Source: Yponomeuta sedellus
Taxonomy: Eukaryota; Arthropoda; Insecta; Lepidoptera; Yponomeutidae
Direction: 5' to 3'
Length of the DNA stretch: 64,000 nucleotides
Assembly: GCA_934045075.1 (NCBI GenBank)
Contig: OW203729.1
Location: 6,357,816-6,421,815, forward strand
Shown: positions 31,540-54,503 of the stretch, one piece after another
How positions within the stretch are numbered: the stretch's first letter is position 1
How the letters are laid out: each line of letters starts with the position of its first letter
Translations under genes and position numbers: made by a program
Notes under the pieces: generated by a model
Told to the model about the DNA's origin: nothing
What the model saw: only the letters and a program-made list of their open reading frames with translations
The model's database searches: none

Positions 31540-32570
31540 AAAAATGTAGTCGTAAGTTAATTTATTTTTGTAGGTTCTAGTGTTTTATTTATTTATTAAA
31601 TTACGTAGATGTTTAATGTAATATTGTTTTACTTTAAATTAGGCCACCACGATTCGGGCTCGACCTCTTGTAGTGGCCACTGAACTCCTACACGTTATAC
31701 AAAAAATAAAGTTAAGTTATCCAGTTTGACACACTTTTTTATAATCTTTGTGTGTGTCTCAAAGCACAAATGAACAATTTGTCTATGTATATCTACCTAA
31801 AGATCGTAAGATTTTGTAAGTTTAGGTTTACGATATTCTATTCGCTCAATAGGTTTACGGTATTCTATTCGCTCAAATTTCACTGTCGAATCAATTCCGC
31901 GTTTCATAATACTGCGTTCTATATTCCTATTACTATTGCAATTAGATGTCCATTGCTCTGCTAATTAGTATACTTAGTCTTCCTACTGTTTAATCTGCTA
32001 TGCAATGTCCATCGAACTGTCATTGTAAATCATGGTTGTATTTCTCCGAAATGGGGATCGCACTAGTGGACGGCGGCGGGGCCAGGGTGGGCCAGGGTGT
32101 TTGGCCTCTACGTTCTCGGGAACAAAAGGATTCCTTCTCTATTCTACTTTACTCCGAAGACGATATCAAACACAAAGGATTGTTCCCAAAATGGACAATT
32201 CCTGAAACTGGTATTATGATCTCCGATGATATTTCAGCAATAATATCATCTGAGATAGAAATGGGGTTTATATCATTTTATTAAATATCAATGTCGCAGG
32301 TTTTGGAGATATCTGTAAATATCAAAGCCACTCCAAAGCTCAAAAATCGGAATAAAACGGAAAAAACCGGTGAAGTGTGTGTCAGGTAGTGCGCCTTGTA
32401 AGGTTCCGTACTTGATCTTATAAATGTACAAACTTAGAAATAGATGTTTTGATATTATGGAATTATTTTCCGTACACTTTCTACTTGCTTTACACAGGTA
32501 ACAGATCATAAAAGTAATTTTCAATGGAATTTGTACGAAGTTTTCCTTCCATAGGTATGTTGGTCGACCA
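31540..32570. other. Gene-free region after the 31-kb gene
   Basis: AATAAA-like words occur near 31703. Local duplication of TTTACG(A/G)TATTCTATTCGCTCA at 31827 and 31855 (28-bp spacing). Open frames at 32000-32284 and 32288-32524 lack any motif. Confidence 0.5.
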
Positions 32571-32579
32571 TATACCTAC

Positions 32580-32990
32580 TCGTTAAGGCGTTTTGGGGCG
32601 CTCACTAGATGGAAAAAAGATCCTAACTTGTTTTGTAATACGTTTTTTACAAAAAGCAAAAATCAACTATTTTTAGTAAGTACAGTCTTACCCCCAGTTT
32701 CTCGTACACTAACAATCTGTTAATCTACTGTTAACAGCTGTCAGATGTTTTTTTTTTGTATGCAGTTTGGCCAACTGACAGCTGTTAACAGTAGATTAAC
32801 GGCTTGTTAGTGTAACAGAAACCGGGGGTTAGACATCCTAAGACTTTAATCGATTTCTGCTAAAAAACGGTAATTTTTGGTGGACTTTGATTAAAATCGT
32901 AGGTTTTGATTTCAAGTTATGATTTTCATTCCTTTGGTGGCGCTAGTCAGCACTCTAAAGCGCCTAACTTGTAAGCCGGAAGAGAATATT
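32580..32990. repeat. Foldback type F1 with a nested MITE
   Basis: The outer family is marked by GATCCTAACTTGTTTTGTAA, AAAAGCAAAAATCAAC, ACTTTAATCGATTTCTGC, GATTTCAAGTTATGATTTTC and GGTGGCGCTAGTCAGCAC. Other copies: 35497-35720, 47805-48130, 54765-55085. A second palindrome (32692-32834) is inserted in it. Confidence 0.8.
32692..32834. repeat. MITE nested in F1, with CTTACCCCCAGTTTCTC ends
   Basis: ACCCCCAGTTTCTCGTACAC TAACAATCTGTTAATC pairs with GATTAACGGCTTGTTAGTGT AACAGAAACCGGGGGT; the inner CTACTGTTAACAGCTGTCAG also pairs. A degraded relative lies at 60110-60200. Confidence 0.85.
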
Positions 32991-33016
32991 TTAAACGACC
33001 AATTCAACGATATTAC

Positions 33017-33238
33017 AGTCTGTTAGCTTTTAGAATATACCTCGGGCTTTAGAGTACCTAGGCTTCGGTTTTCGCCGAAAGCATACGAGCTACTTCCTGC
33101 TCTGTAACAACAAATTAAGTGCCATATTAGTTACCATTTCGAAATTAAGTGTCATATTACTTCCGATATTTCTATTACACGAATATATCCGATTCTATAC
33201 AATAGTAGCCGAGGTATATTCTAAAAGCTAACAGACTA
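33017..33238. repeat. MITE type M2
   Basis: CAGTCTGTTAGCTTTTAGAA TATACCTCGG (33017) and the exact inverse at 33209-33238. Confidence 0.88.
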
Positions 33239-33830
33239 TACACACATCGGGTAAACGAGAAAAAAATGTCTCATCCCCAATTTAGATACCTACCGCTTTG
33301 ATGACGTGATTAATAAGTAGGTACTCGTATATTAATGACTCCGGTCTCCTTGTTCTGATTAGACTGCTACACAAATTCGGACACCTGAGAATCAAACCAG
33401 TTCTGCGCTTATTTAACGATTAGAGCAGTCGCGAATCATTAGCACCATTGAATTTTAAAATTCAATTGATGTACTACGGAATATTTTTTTTAATGGTACC
33501 AAAAGACCCTCCAATGCTATGATATGACATCAGTCTATCGGACCGACAGTGCGGCTTCTTGTCTTCAATTTCAACTAGTTACCTGCTCGTTATCTTGAAC
33601 AGGAAGCTACTTGAAAGTTTCGCAATAAAGAAAATAAGAAAACAATATATTTGTAAACTGGGTAAGGATAACCTCATCCATCAAACCATCTCCAACAAGC
33701 AAAAGTTTAAAATTTCCAATGATAAATTTTACTTTTTATACATAAATAAAAATAAATTTGATACTTAATTTTAAAGTTTTCCCTACTGGGTATTTGAACC
33801 AATTTCAAATTATGTATATTGAAGAAACGG
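33239..33830. other. Gene-free region
   Basis: No coding family seen; the open frame at 33559-33768 is low complexity and lacks motifs. Confidence 0.45.
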
Positions 33831-33833
33831 TTC

Positions 33834-33876
33834 TTAGGTTAGGTTAGGTTAGGTTAGGTTTCTTAGGTTAGGTTTA
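33834..33876 (+). repeat. Interstitial TTAGG (telomere-unit) array
   Basis: Five TTAGG units (33834-33858), a TTTC interruption, then two more (33863-33872). TTAGG is the ancestral insect telomere repeat. Confidence 0.9.
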
Positions 33877-34579
33877 TCCATTCTTACGCCACGACCTGTA
33901 CGTGTCATTATGGCATAGTGATAAATGAATTATAAGAAATACAATTATGTAATAATAGTAATAACTAAGGGGCCCCGAAACAAATAACCACGAATCCCCG
34001 TCCCCAGGGATAACAAATGTATTTATTACCTATTTAATTTAAGTCCCGATTTACTTGATTTTTCGCCGGAGGCGTCCGACCAGGTTTCTAAAGGTTAATC
34101 ATTTGTAGTATGAATGTACCTACTTACGAAAGTTTTAGTACGAGAAACATACTATAATGCGTTTTTTTTTGTATTGGTTATAAAGCAAATCACAAGTACA
34201 CCATGCATTTGGGGTAGTATGCAAGACATAGTAAAATGAACATATCATAACTACACAAATAGATATCAAATACGATAGTTTGTAGACGGAGAGTCAGTAC
34301 AGTTCGCGTATGTTTTTAAATTGACATTGACACCGACGTCGCAGCAGACCAAGGTGAAGATGGCGGAACCCTTAAATATATACTTTACGGGAAGGTGCGG
34401 CGAGGTGGCTAGAGACAGGGAGATATGAAAGAAAAACACTGAGACACAAAAGATGTTCAATAAGTAGGTAAGATGTCTAAAGTAATTTATTTATGTCTAT
34501 ACGCCTATTTTAATTACTATTTACACAGCCTCGGCTTTCAAATCACCCGTGTATAGGTACAATAAGTACCAAACAAACT
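33877..34579. other. Gene-free region
   Basis: About 34045-34145 carries worn M1 MITE words (CCGACCAGGTTTC, TTACGAAAGTTTTAGTACG). No gene seen. Confidence 0.45.
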
Positions 34580-34800
34580 GACGACCTCTGTGTCGCAGCG
34601 GCATTGTATCTGCCTACAATGCGAGAGGTCCCGGGTTCGAACCCGGGCCGGGGACAAAATACCCCAGGTCATTGATGTTTACATGTTTGTAATGTCGTTG
34701 TTTCTGGTTCCTACGGCACAGGTTATCCTAGTGTTGAGCTAGAAGGAATGTACCATGTGCCTGTATCTAAATGTTATTATTATTATTATTACAACTCGGT
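34580..34800 (+). repeat. SINE D, tRNA-headed, ATT tail
   Basis: GACCTCTGTGTCGCAGCGGC, an 8-bp stem GCATTGTA/TACAATGC, and GGTCCCGGGTTCGAACCCGG form a tRNA-like head; the body follows (CAGGTCATTGATGTTTACAT, GTTTCTGGTTCCTACGGCAC) and an (ATT)n tail ends at about 34792. Only one copy in the window. Confidence 0.8.
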
Positions 34801-35208
34801 GAGATTATTATGCAGTCTGTAATAAAACAATTATAAAAACCGGCCAAGTGTTAATGGGACTCCTGCTATGAATCACGAAGTGAATGAAAGAAAACATATT
34901 TTTGATAGACACATAAATTATTAATATGTGATAGTTCAACTCGCACTTAACCAGTTTTTGTAACTGCAGTACTACACAGCAATTTGGAATAATAGGAAGT
35001 GTCTTTTTTTGGCAAGGTGATTAAACTATACTAGTTAGGTACCTCCTAGTTTAATTGATATTTTAATCCATTTATCCGCTGTCTATACATACATAGCGCC
35101 GCGCTAAATATGCCAGTATAGCAAAAACCGTCGGACCTTGTGATAGAGTCTAGGACCTTCTTGGATCCAGATCGTTGTAGTTTGTTTTTTTTTGCTAGAA
35201 CAGGAAGG

Positions 35209-47791
<12,583 letters not shown>

Positions 47792-47804
47792 TTCCTTTAG
47801 TTAC

Positions 47805-48130
47805 GGCACTGGGGGTGCTAACTAGCGCTGCCAATGGAATAAAAATCATAACTTGTTTCATAATTATATTATTTTTAATGCACTAACCGGTGCTAAAGAA
47901 AATTTTAAAAACCTATTTAGGGGCTAAAAATTCCACCCATGCCGGGATTTTGTTTCATAATACCGTATAATACGTTTTTTTTTCAAAAAGTAAACATCAA
48001 AAATCTTAATATCTCTGATAATATTTTTGGAACCTACCGCTTAGACGGCCGTTTTTGGCGGAAATCGTTTTAAAGTCCTAGGTGCAATCACCTAGGACTT
48101 TAAAACGATTTCCGCCAAAAACGGCCAATA
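47805..48130. repeat. Foldback F1 starting 14 bp after the sulfotransferase stop
   Basis: GGTGCTAACTAGCGCTGCCA ATGGAATAAAAATCATAACT, then CGTTTTTGGCGGAAATCGTT TTAAAGTCCTAGG and a perfect inverse CCTAGGACTTTAAAACGATT TCCGCCAAAAACGGCC (48090-48126). A SINE A fragment (47870-47950) is inserted within it. AATAAA at 47838-47843 belongs to the repeat and could serve as the gene's polyA signal. Confidence 0.85.
47838..47843 (+). terminator. Candidate polyadenylation signal inside F1 repeat
   Basis: First AATAAA after the sulfotransferase stop (46 bp downstream). Confidence 0.4.
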
Positions 48131-48221
48131 TCCTACCTATGTAAACGCATAATAAGATTTAAGTTAGCATACCGGGAGTATTCAAATTCAGCTCAAGGGG
48201 AAAGTTAAGCGGAAAAGACTT

Positions 48222-48325
48222 TTGTTTAGCTCAGTTGGAAAGAGCGCTGGCACGGATAGCCAGAGGTCGCGGGTTCGAATCCCGGCATGGGTGGAATTTT
48301 TAGCCTCTAGATAGGTTTTTAGTAA
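48222..48325 (+). repeat. SINE A, tRNA-like core
   Basis: TTTAGCTCAGTTGGAAAGAG CGCTGGCACGGATAGCCAGA GGTCGCGGGTTCGAATCCCG GCATGGGTGG, with well-kept A- and B-boxes, then CTAGATAGGTTTTTAG. Confidence 0.9.
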
Positions 48326-48329
48326 AAGT

Positions 48330-49110
48330 TGTTCTTATTGACGAGTAGATTTCGGATATTATATTCTGTATTGTAAGGATTATGTTTTCTCTACCAAGAA
48401 TTCAGCTAAAAGCGATCCAGCTCACGCTTCTTACCTTCCCAAGTAATCAATGCACGATGCACCCCGCCATACTTTGTCGGAGGGATGCCAACTTAACGAC
48501 CGGTTACTTTTGAATAATGGCAACAGCACTTTCGATTTTATAGGTATGATGATAATATTTTCTTAAGTGCCTACTTTTAATATCGTGACGTTGAATATTA
48601 ACAGAAAGCAATCGGGGGAAACCAAATCAATATGCAAACCAATGCCGGAATCATCGAATGTAACGGTACTTTCATTAAAATTGTCCAAAATCATGACGGT
48701 ATGATTGCAAGTCAAATGAAAACACAAAATGCAAAATATTCTTGAGCTTCGAGATTAAGGAGGCAGGAGGCTAGCCAATGACAGAACTACATAATTATTC
48801 AATTGTCGAACGTATTTTCGACGCAATAAGAAGGCCAAGTCGAACTTAGCTAACAATGTACAGTTCGCATGAGTTACCTCTAGACTCCTATAGCTCTTAT
48901 TCCGCGCAGCGTAGAAGCTACTATCAAACGGAGAGGTGTTGCAGGTGATTGTACATCCGTTCGTCCGTCCTCCATCATCGGATCCGCTCGGAACCTGCGC
49001 CTGCGCTCACTTTCACTATAACACTGCGCGGTGCGCACGCGGCATACATAAACGGTATTATTTGATCAAAAACAATATATTTCCCATTCCAGATACGCTG
49101 TCCCGGAATG
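48330..49110. other. Upstream region of sulfotransferase exon 1-like sequence
   Basis: No gene seen. About 48940-49020 is CG-richer and could be a promoter. An ORF with a possible membrane segment begins at 49116. Confidence 0.4.
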
Positions 49111-49115
49111 TAAAC

Positions 49116-49409
49116 ATGGAGTTGTTTGAAATCTATAAAATACGGGAAATATTAATTCATAAGTTAGGTTCTTCATTGGTTCAATTGATACTAGCCCCTG
49201 AATTATTTTATTTGATTTCGGTCCTTGTTTTAACGACAGTTTGTTTATATTCCCGGAAAGCGTATTTGGAACGGAATAAACAACAATCCTTTTTATTTAG
49301 AGCAAAGAGTGATATCAACAGTTTGAAAGTTTCTACCGATTATTTGGGACCTAGTTCTTTTTGTGCAAAGTGGGTCAAAACTATAATAAAACATGGATCA
49401 AACGAATAA
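49116..49409 (+). CDS. ORF with a membrane segment overlapping the lone sulfotransferase start
   Basis: From ATG 49116 the frame gives 97 residues with a clear hydrophobic stretch (LVQLILAPELFYLISVLVLT, continuing TVCLY) followed by a basic RKAYLERNK flank, as in a single-pass membrane segment. It ends at 49407-49409, 17 nt past the ATG at 49393 of the sulfotransferase exon, in another frame. It could be an upstream ORF, a frameshifted N-terminal anchor of that gene, or chance. The complete sulfotransferase gene also begins with a hydrophobic stretch upstream of its aligned start, which makes the coincidence worth noting. No family recognised. Confidence 0.35.
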   Translation: MELFEIYKIREILIHKLGSSLVQLILAPELFYLISVLVLTTVCLYSRKAYLERNKQQSFLFRAKSDINSLKVSTDYLGPSSFCAKWVKTIIKHGSNE

Positions 49410-49480
49410 CAATTTGCTGCCATTTGAAATCGAGGATTTGGACCCCAAATTGAATGCTGAGCTGATGAAATACTTTACTG
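49393..49480 (+). pseudogene. Lone first exon of a second sulfotransferase
   Basis: MDQTNNNLLPFEIEDLDPKL NAELMKYFTG then a donor G|GTGAGT at 49480/49481. It aligns with residues 56-84 of the complete gene (MYPKEQNEVPFEIKDVEPKL), with the same exon end and phase. No exon 2 (GELTGFVQVG...) or YPRSGTTW exon is visible on the plus strand in the remaining 14.5 kb. It is either the first exon of a gene with a very long intron running past the window, or a partial tandem copy. The exon itself has no lesion. Confidence 0.7.
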
Positions 49481-49489
49481 GTGAGTTTT

Positions 49490-50300
49490 GTTCGTTCCAA
49501 TATTCTCTGTTCACACGAAGTTTCTCTAGGAATTGTGGCAGTGCATCGAGAGAACGCTTGTCTCAGATTCGGGAGATCCTGGGTTTGATTCCGGCATGAC
49601 TGTGTTTCCTATGTTTGTGAAAGTTGCATTTGTAGCAGCGCATTTGTGAAAGTAATCAAAATAATCGTATTCACTCACTGCTGGATATAGGCATCGTCAT
49701 AGCATGCCACTTATTTCCTCGGCTATCCTCATCTAGTCCCTACCAGCAATCTGACTTGGGGTTCTATTATGTAAGTATCCACTGAGCTGAGTGACGTTGA
49801 CTTTTACTTTTTTTTGAGCTACTCCAGCTGTCAAATGCATAGTATTTTGACACTTTGGAGTCGTCTAAAGGCTTAACTTGATAGAGTGGAAACGCAAAGG
49901 CCTTCGGTTCGGTGAGGGCATCCTATATGCTGCATTTGTCAGTTCGTGCCTGCGTAGTACGAGTCGCGCGTTTCTAATGTCAAAAGTCGCGACTTTCCAA
50001 AAACAAACTTTTGTACAATATAGTTTCAGGTTAAAAAAATCATACATAATCTTATTTATGTGATTGTACAAACAGTGGCGTTTTCTGTAGATTTATACAA
50101 TGACAATGACATGAAAAATAAAAACTTACTATCTTATTTACACATTGTGTAGTCTGTTTTGTTACGTTACCAGTCACTTTGCAGCAGAAATGTAAGGGCC
50201 GATCAACTGTCCATGCACTCTTACTCTTCCAATAGATACTAAGTACATCGAAGTTACATTTTCTTTATAATCAAAATTTTTGCATACATTAAATATTACA
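49490..50300. other. Region with small repeat fragments, no gene
   Basis: 49560-49600 has a B-box-like GGTTTGATTCCGG. 49735-49860 is the inverse of 62215-62310 (GTAAGTATCCACTGAG ... GAGCTACTCCAGCTGTC). Confidence 0.45.
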
Positions 50301-50304
50301 TTCT

Positions 50305-50395
50305 TTTCATTGCACTAACCCGTGCCAAGGACAATTTTTTAAAACCTATTTAGAGGCTAAAAATTCCACCCATGCCGGGACTCGAACCCAATACT
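50305..50395 (-). repeat. SINE A 3' part
   Basis: ATTGCACTAACCCGTGCCAA GG ... AAACCTATTTAGAGGCTAAA AATTCCACCCATGCCGGGAC TCGAACCC. Confidence 0.85.
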
Positions 50396-50424
50396 CTCTG
50401 TAGTTATTCTATTGGATCTGAGTG

Positions 50425-50745
50425 CTTAGTGCGAGTTTGACAGATCCAATCGAATAACTTTACTACCGCATTAATCGAGCATTGAGTATGAGTAAGTTAA
50501 CCGTTCGAACTGGCAAAACGCTGTCGCAGTACAACTCGCACACGCGTTTATTCGTATTTTGGCTGGTAAACGTGTTCACTTCTCAACGTAAACCATTACA
50601 ACTCGCACTCAGCAATTTTAATTTCCATACTTGTCGCTAGGTGGCGCTTCCTCGATGCCATAGAAATATGAGTTTACGTTAACGCGATCGAGTAGTTAAA
50701 AGACTTGCACTAAGCTCTCTGTCAAACTCGCACTAAGCACTCGGT
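50425..50745. repeat. MITE type M4
   Basis: GAGTGCTTAGTGCGAGTTTG ACAG at the left and AAACTCGCACTAAGCACTCG at the right; the interior (GATCCAATCGAATAACTTTA, GAACTGGCAAAACGCTGTCG, TTGTCGCTAGGTGGCGCTTC) matches 60457-60772 closely. Confidence 0.9.
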
Positions 50746-50746
50746 T

Positions 50747-50882
50747 CGAGTGCGCCATCCTAGTAAACAAATGCGTCTGATTGGCTATTTTGGTGTTGTC
50801 ACGAAAAACTGTCCAATCAGGAGCATTAGTTTACTCGGGTGGCGTATTCGGTCCGAGGGTACTTAGACCGTGAAAACCTGGC
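50747..50882. repeat. MITE type M3, joined to M4
   Basis: TTCGAGTGCGCCATCCTAGT AAAC ... CTGATTGGCTATTTTGGTG ... CGGGTGGCGTATTCGGTCCG AGG ... TTAGACCGTGAAAACCTGGC. It starts immediately at the right end of M4. Confidence 0.85.
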
Positions 50883-51104
50883 CTAAAAGGCTATTTCGTT
50901 CACATTTTTCTTTGGCGGTTTCACGCTTGACTACCAAAATAGAGGTCGTGGGTTCGATCCCCAATCGAGGTCGCCGTACTTGATTTGAACAAATGCCTTA
51001 GTCGCATTGTAGTTCCATTTTTGTCAGGGCCTTGTCTGTTTACAATAATAGCACAAGTTGTTGATGGCCCTCATAGGATTTCGTTAGGTAGGTACTCGTA
51101 CACT

Positions 51105-51430
51105 TCGACATCAACCCTTGTATGTCCCCATTGTGGGGCACGGGTCTCTTCTTGCATCGCAGGAAGGTTAGGCCATCACGGGGCCAAGTCCGGGTTGGTG
51201 GAGGATTGTAAGACATTGGCGAGCTTTACTGTCAGAAGTTATAAAGCCGCCCATAAGGCCTCTGACATGGCTTAACGACTGCCATTACATAACAGCTGGC
51301 ACCGACGGCTTAACGTGCCATTCGAAACACGGAAGCGCTCGGAAAAAATGCCACTAGAGCGGTAGTAACAGGACGGTCACCCATCCTGCACCCGACCGCG
51401 CCTGTTGTTGCTTAACTCAAGTGATTGATT
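51105..51430 (-). repeat. 5S-like SINE with intact 5S-like box
   Basis: CAACCCTTGTATGTCCCCAT ... GGACGGTCACCCATCCTGCA CCCGACCGCGCCTGTTGTTG CTTAACTCAAGTGATTGATT. Read in reverse: GAGTTAAGCAAC (51407-51418), GGCGCGGTCGGG, and GGATGGGTGACCG (51374-51386), the 5S promoter words in the 5S order. Confidence 0.92.
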
Positions 51431-51920
51431 GATTGATTCCAATCACTCGTTTCGGCTAAGCCAAGAGCGTTTCGATTAATTATTCAACGTAAAGAATAAT
51501 CCCACCAAAACATTCTGTAAAAACTAGCCAAGTCTCGATGGAGGTGCTCGTTTATCTCTAAAAGTAATCAAATCTAGACAAAGTCGTGCCAAGTCTAAGG
51601 TTCCTTACTGCGATCTGTTTATTATTATACTTAATGTTGTGTGACTTTATGTGGCCCTTTATGTGGCTGTTAAACCCTAACTCTGTACCAAATTTCAGCT
51701 CTCTGACTTTATGGGAAGTACTAGTTCTATTATGATGATCACCAGTGAGTGAGTGTCGTAAATGCGAAACTTTGCTTTCGCTTAACTTCGGAACTAAATG
51801 ACCTACAGACTGGAAATTTTGGATTTTAAGCATGTGACTATAGCTTACTGGATGACAAAAATTTCTGCGTTCTGGTCTTATCCAGAGGTTCTCAAACAGG
51901 GGCCTGAATTTGCGACGAAA
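51431..51920. other. Dispersed repeat-like region
   Basis: CTGTACCAAATTTCAGCTCT, AGTGAGTGAGTGTCGTAAAT and ACTTCGGAACTAAATGACCT are typical of a common insect repeat, but no second copy is in the window. Confidence 0.4.
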
Positions 51921-51923
51921 TGG

Positions 51924-52067
51924 TTCCTGTAAATATAGTTGCGGCAGTGTTTGCTTCGCGCTCGACTTGGCGTGGGCAGTGCCATGCCCCCTGACTCCTG
52001 TAAATATAGTTACGGCAGTGATTGCTTCGCGCTCGACTTGGCGTGGGCACTGCCATGCCCCTTGATT
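51924..52067 (+). repeat. 72-bp tandem duplication
   Basis: TCCTGTAAATATAGTTGCGG CAGTG...GCCATGCCCCCTGA (51924) and again from 51996, with five or so changes. A third partial unit is not seen. Confidence 0.92.
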
Positions 52068-52727
52068 ATTCAACGTAAAGAACTTACATTCTGTTTGTGG
52101 AATGTGTATGTAACCTTTTGTACGCCAAGCTACTCGGAATATTAAGCGTGACGTCACCCGGTCTGAACGCTGTTTCTGACAAAATGGCAGAAAATGTGCA
52201 GTACATTGTGCAGTATTACAATCTTTTATTATTAAAATATTGGAAATGTAATTTTTTTATAAGACTGAATCTGTGGTTTTAATCCTGTTATATGCACCTT
52301 CCCCTAATATCGTTAAATCTTTGATTATTTGATACTGTCGTCACGTCTTATGTTTTTAGTTATCTTTAGGCTGCAAACAGACAATATTGACTTATCCTTC
52401 CAGTAATATTACCTCGATTGTGAAACTAGAACACGAACGACTAACGAGTGATAAAGCAACTATCAGCAGCTAAAAGTAGTGTACCAACAAATTAGGATAG
52501 TAAGCCACTGACCGATAAGCACGTCATTCTTAAATCATTAAATAGTCATTACCTAAATCACTTGATACGATGACATTAATTTAAAAAACCGTCTAATTGC
52601 GTGTCAGACTCGCGCCTTACATCATATTACTTAAATTGCTTTTAAAAAATTTATACAACTCGTTCTTAGGACCCTCTTCATACGCAGTTTAAATAGACTG
52701 GTAAACGGAAAGACTATCACAGATTCA
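52068..52727. other. Gene-free region
   Basis: A short frame from ATG 52184 (MAENVQYIVQYYNLLLLKYW) has a good start context but no further support. Blocks at 52640-52700 recur at 53220-53300 and 53490-53560 (ATTTATACAACTCGTTCTTA, CGCAGTTTAAATAGACTGGT AAA). Confidence 0.45.
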
Positions 52728-53070
52728 TCATGAACCCATTATGCCCTTGACACACCGCGGGAACACGGGTCTCTTCCCTGAGGGAGGTATGGGCCAAACT
52801 CCACCACGAGGGCCAAGTCCGGATTGGTGGAGGCGTGCAAAACTAGTGGCTGGTCTTACTGTCAGAAGTTTCAAGCCGCCCCAAGGCCTCTGGCTTGGCT
52901 TAACGACTGCCATTTTATCGACGGCAGCCGGCACCAACTGTACGGAAACGCTCGGAAAAATGCCATTAACTTAAGTCATGGACGGTCATCCATCCATTGG
53001 CAATGGGCACTGAACGCGCCCTATGTTGCTTAACCTTTGTGATCGTTTAAGATCACTTAGGCAGCCGAGG
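52728..53070 (-). repeat. 5S-like SINE, subfamily 2, with 5S box
   Basis: Minus strand: GGCTGCCTAAGTGATCTTAA ACG, GGTTAAGCAACATAGGGCGC GTTCAGTGCCC, AATGGATGGATGACCGTCC. GTTAAGCAAC..(G)GGCGCG..CAGT..GGATGG.TGACCG follows the 5S rRNA core almost word for word. Confidence 0.9.
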
Positions 53071-53575
53071 CTACATATATATAAATTATATTAAACAATA
53101 CTTACATAAGTATATTACATAAATATACGATTCCTATAAAACACTTTCAAAAGCAGACAGTCTATCATAGTCATATAGTCAGACAGGTAAGGTAAATACT
53201 GACTTAAATAATTGTCTTCATAAAATGTACAAAACTCGTTCTTAAAACCCTCGACAAACGCAGTTTAAATAGACTGGTAAATGGAACGACTTTATCACAG
53301 ACTATTCATATGCATATGCGTTTTTAGAGGAATTGAGGAAAATGAGGGTTGCATAAAAATTACTACATCGTTCTTTACATAAAACTTAGGTATGTCGTAT
53401 AAAAATATGATTCCTCTACAGCACTCCTTATATGCAGACAGTCGTTCGCTAAGGGAAAGACCGACTTAAATTGCTTTTATAAAATTTACAAAACTATTTT
53501 TTTATAAGACCAGTACGCTACACTACAAAGCACAATTCCTTAAAACCATCTTCAAACGCAGTTTAAATATAAGCA
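53071..53575. other. Three degenerate copies of a 280-bp block
   Basis: CAAAACTCGTTCTTA(A/G)(A/G)ACC, CGCAGTTTAAATAGACTGG and GACAGTC.T..CTAAG words recur at about 52640, 53220 and 53490, so this is a diverged tandem array. No gene. Confidence 0.5.
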
Positions 53576-53584
53576 CTATCCCCA

Positions 53585-53695
53585 ACCCGCATGCCCAGCG
53601 TGGGGATTATGGGCATTACCCCTATGATACCACAACGTGGTGCTCTATGTCCAGCAGTTGACTAGCATAGCCTGACGATGACGACGACGATGACT
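53585..53695 (+). repeat. LINE 3' terminus fragment
   Basis: GCGTGGGGATTATGGGCATT ACCCCTATGATACCACAACG ... TATGTCCAGCAGTTGACTAG CATAGCCTGACGATGACGAC. Sister copy at 62100-62210. Confidence 0.75.
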
Positions 53696-53954
53696 ATTTA
53701 AATTGAAGGAAAAGTGGAAATTTTTATATAAAACACTGTTACGGACTGAGAAATGAAAAGGAAAAAACGTAACCACAGTTTTACAAACGCATCTAGGAGC
53801 GTTTTAGTAGAATCGTCTTTGTAAATAAGGCCGTGTGAGAATTTAGCAAAACACGTATTTTCTTTCATTCAGTTCCGTTTCATTTCAGTTCGCTTCACTG
53901 AAGTTCAGCTCGGACTTGACTGCTTTTATCATTTATTGTTATGCTACAGAGGCT

Positions 53955-54056
53955 GCACTATAATCACACAGATTTTGCACTATAATCACACAGTTTTTGC
54001 ACTATAATCACAAAGTTTTTGCACTATAATCACACAGATTTTACACTATAATCACT
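53955..54056 (+). repeat. 22-bp minisatellite, five copies
   Basis: CACTATAATCACACAG plus TTTTTG or ATTTTG at 53956, 53978, 54000, 54022 and 54044. Confidence 0.95.
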
Positions 54057-54261
54057 TCTTAGAGCTTGCTTGTACTTATTTAACTTAATACATACTGTTT
54101 CTATGATACAATAAAATAAAAAATCTAGTGCCTAAGTTTTGCTTTTAGCGTTGATTTTATTTTGTGTAGCATATAAACGTCATAAACATATGTATGTGTG
54201 TATGTATGTATATCAATAATGAACTTGGATCTATAAAAAACTTGTATCTAATGGTCCGGAG

Positions 54262-54465
54262 CGTGTATGTATGTATGTATGTATGTATGTATGTATGTAT
54301 GTATGTATGTATGTATGTATGTATGTATGTATGTATGTATGTATGTATGTATGTATGTATGTATGTATGTATGTATGTATGTATGTATGTATGTATGTAT
54401 GTATGTATGTATGTATGTATGTATGTATGTATGTATGTATGTATGTATGTATGTATGTATGTATG

Positions 54466-54499
<34 letters not shown>

Positions 54500-54503
54500 G
54501 TAG
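54262..54503 (+). repeat. (GTAT)n microsatellite, about 235 bp
   Basis: Nearly pure TATG units with one interruption near 54468 (GTATATATG). It produces open frames of MYVC and HTYI repeats on both strands that are not genes. Confidence 0.98.

Noticed and set aside
51558..52157. 199-codon minus-strand open frame, the longest unexplained one
   Set aside because: It runs through a 72-bp tandem duplication and repeat-like sequence, has no domain, and its composition follows the DNA; chance open frame.
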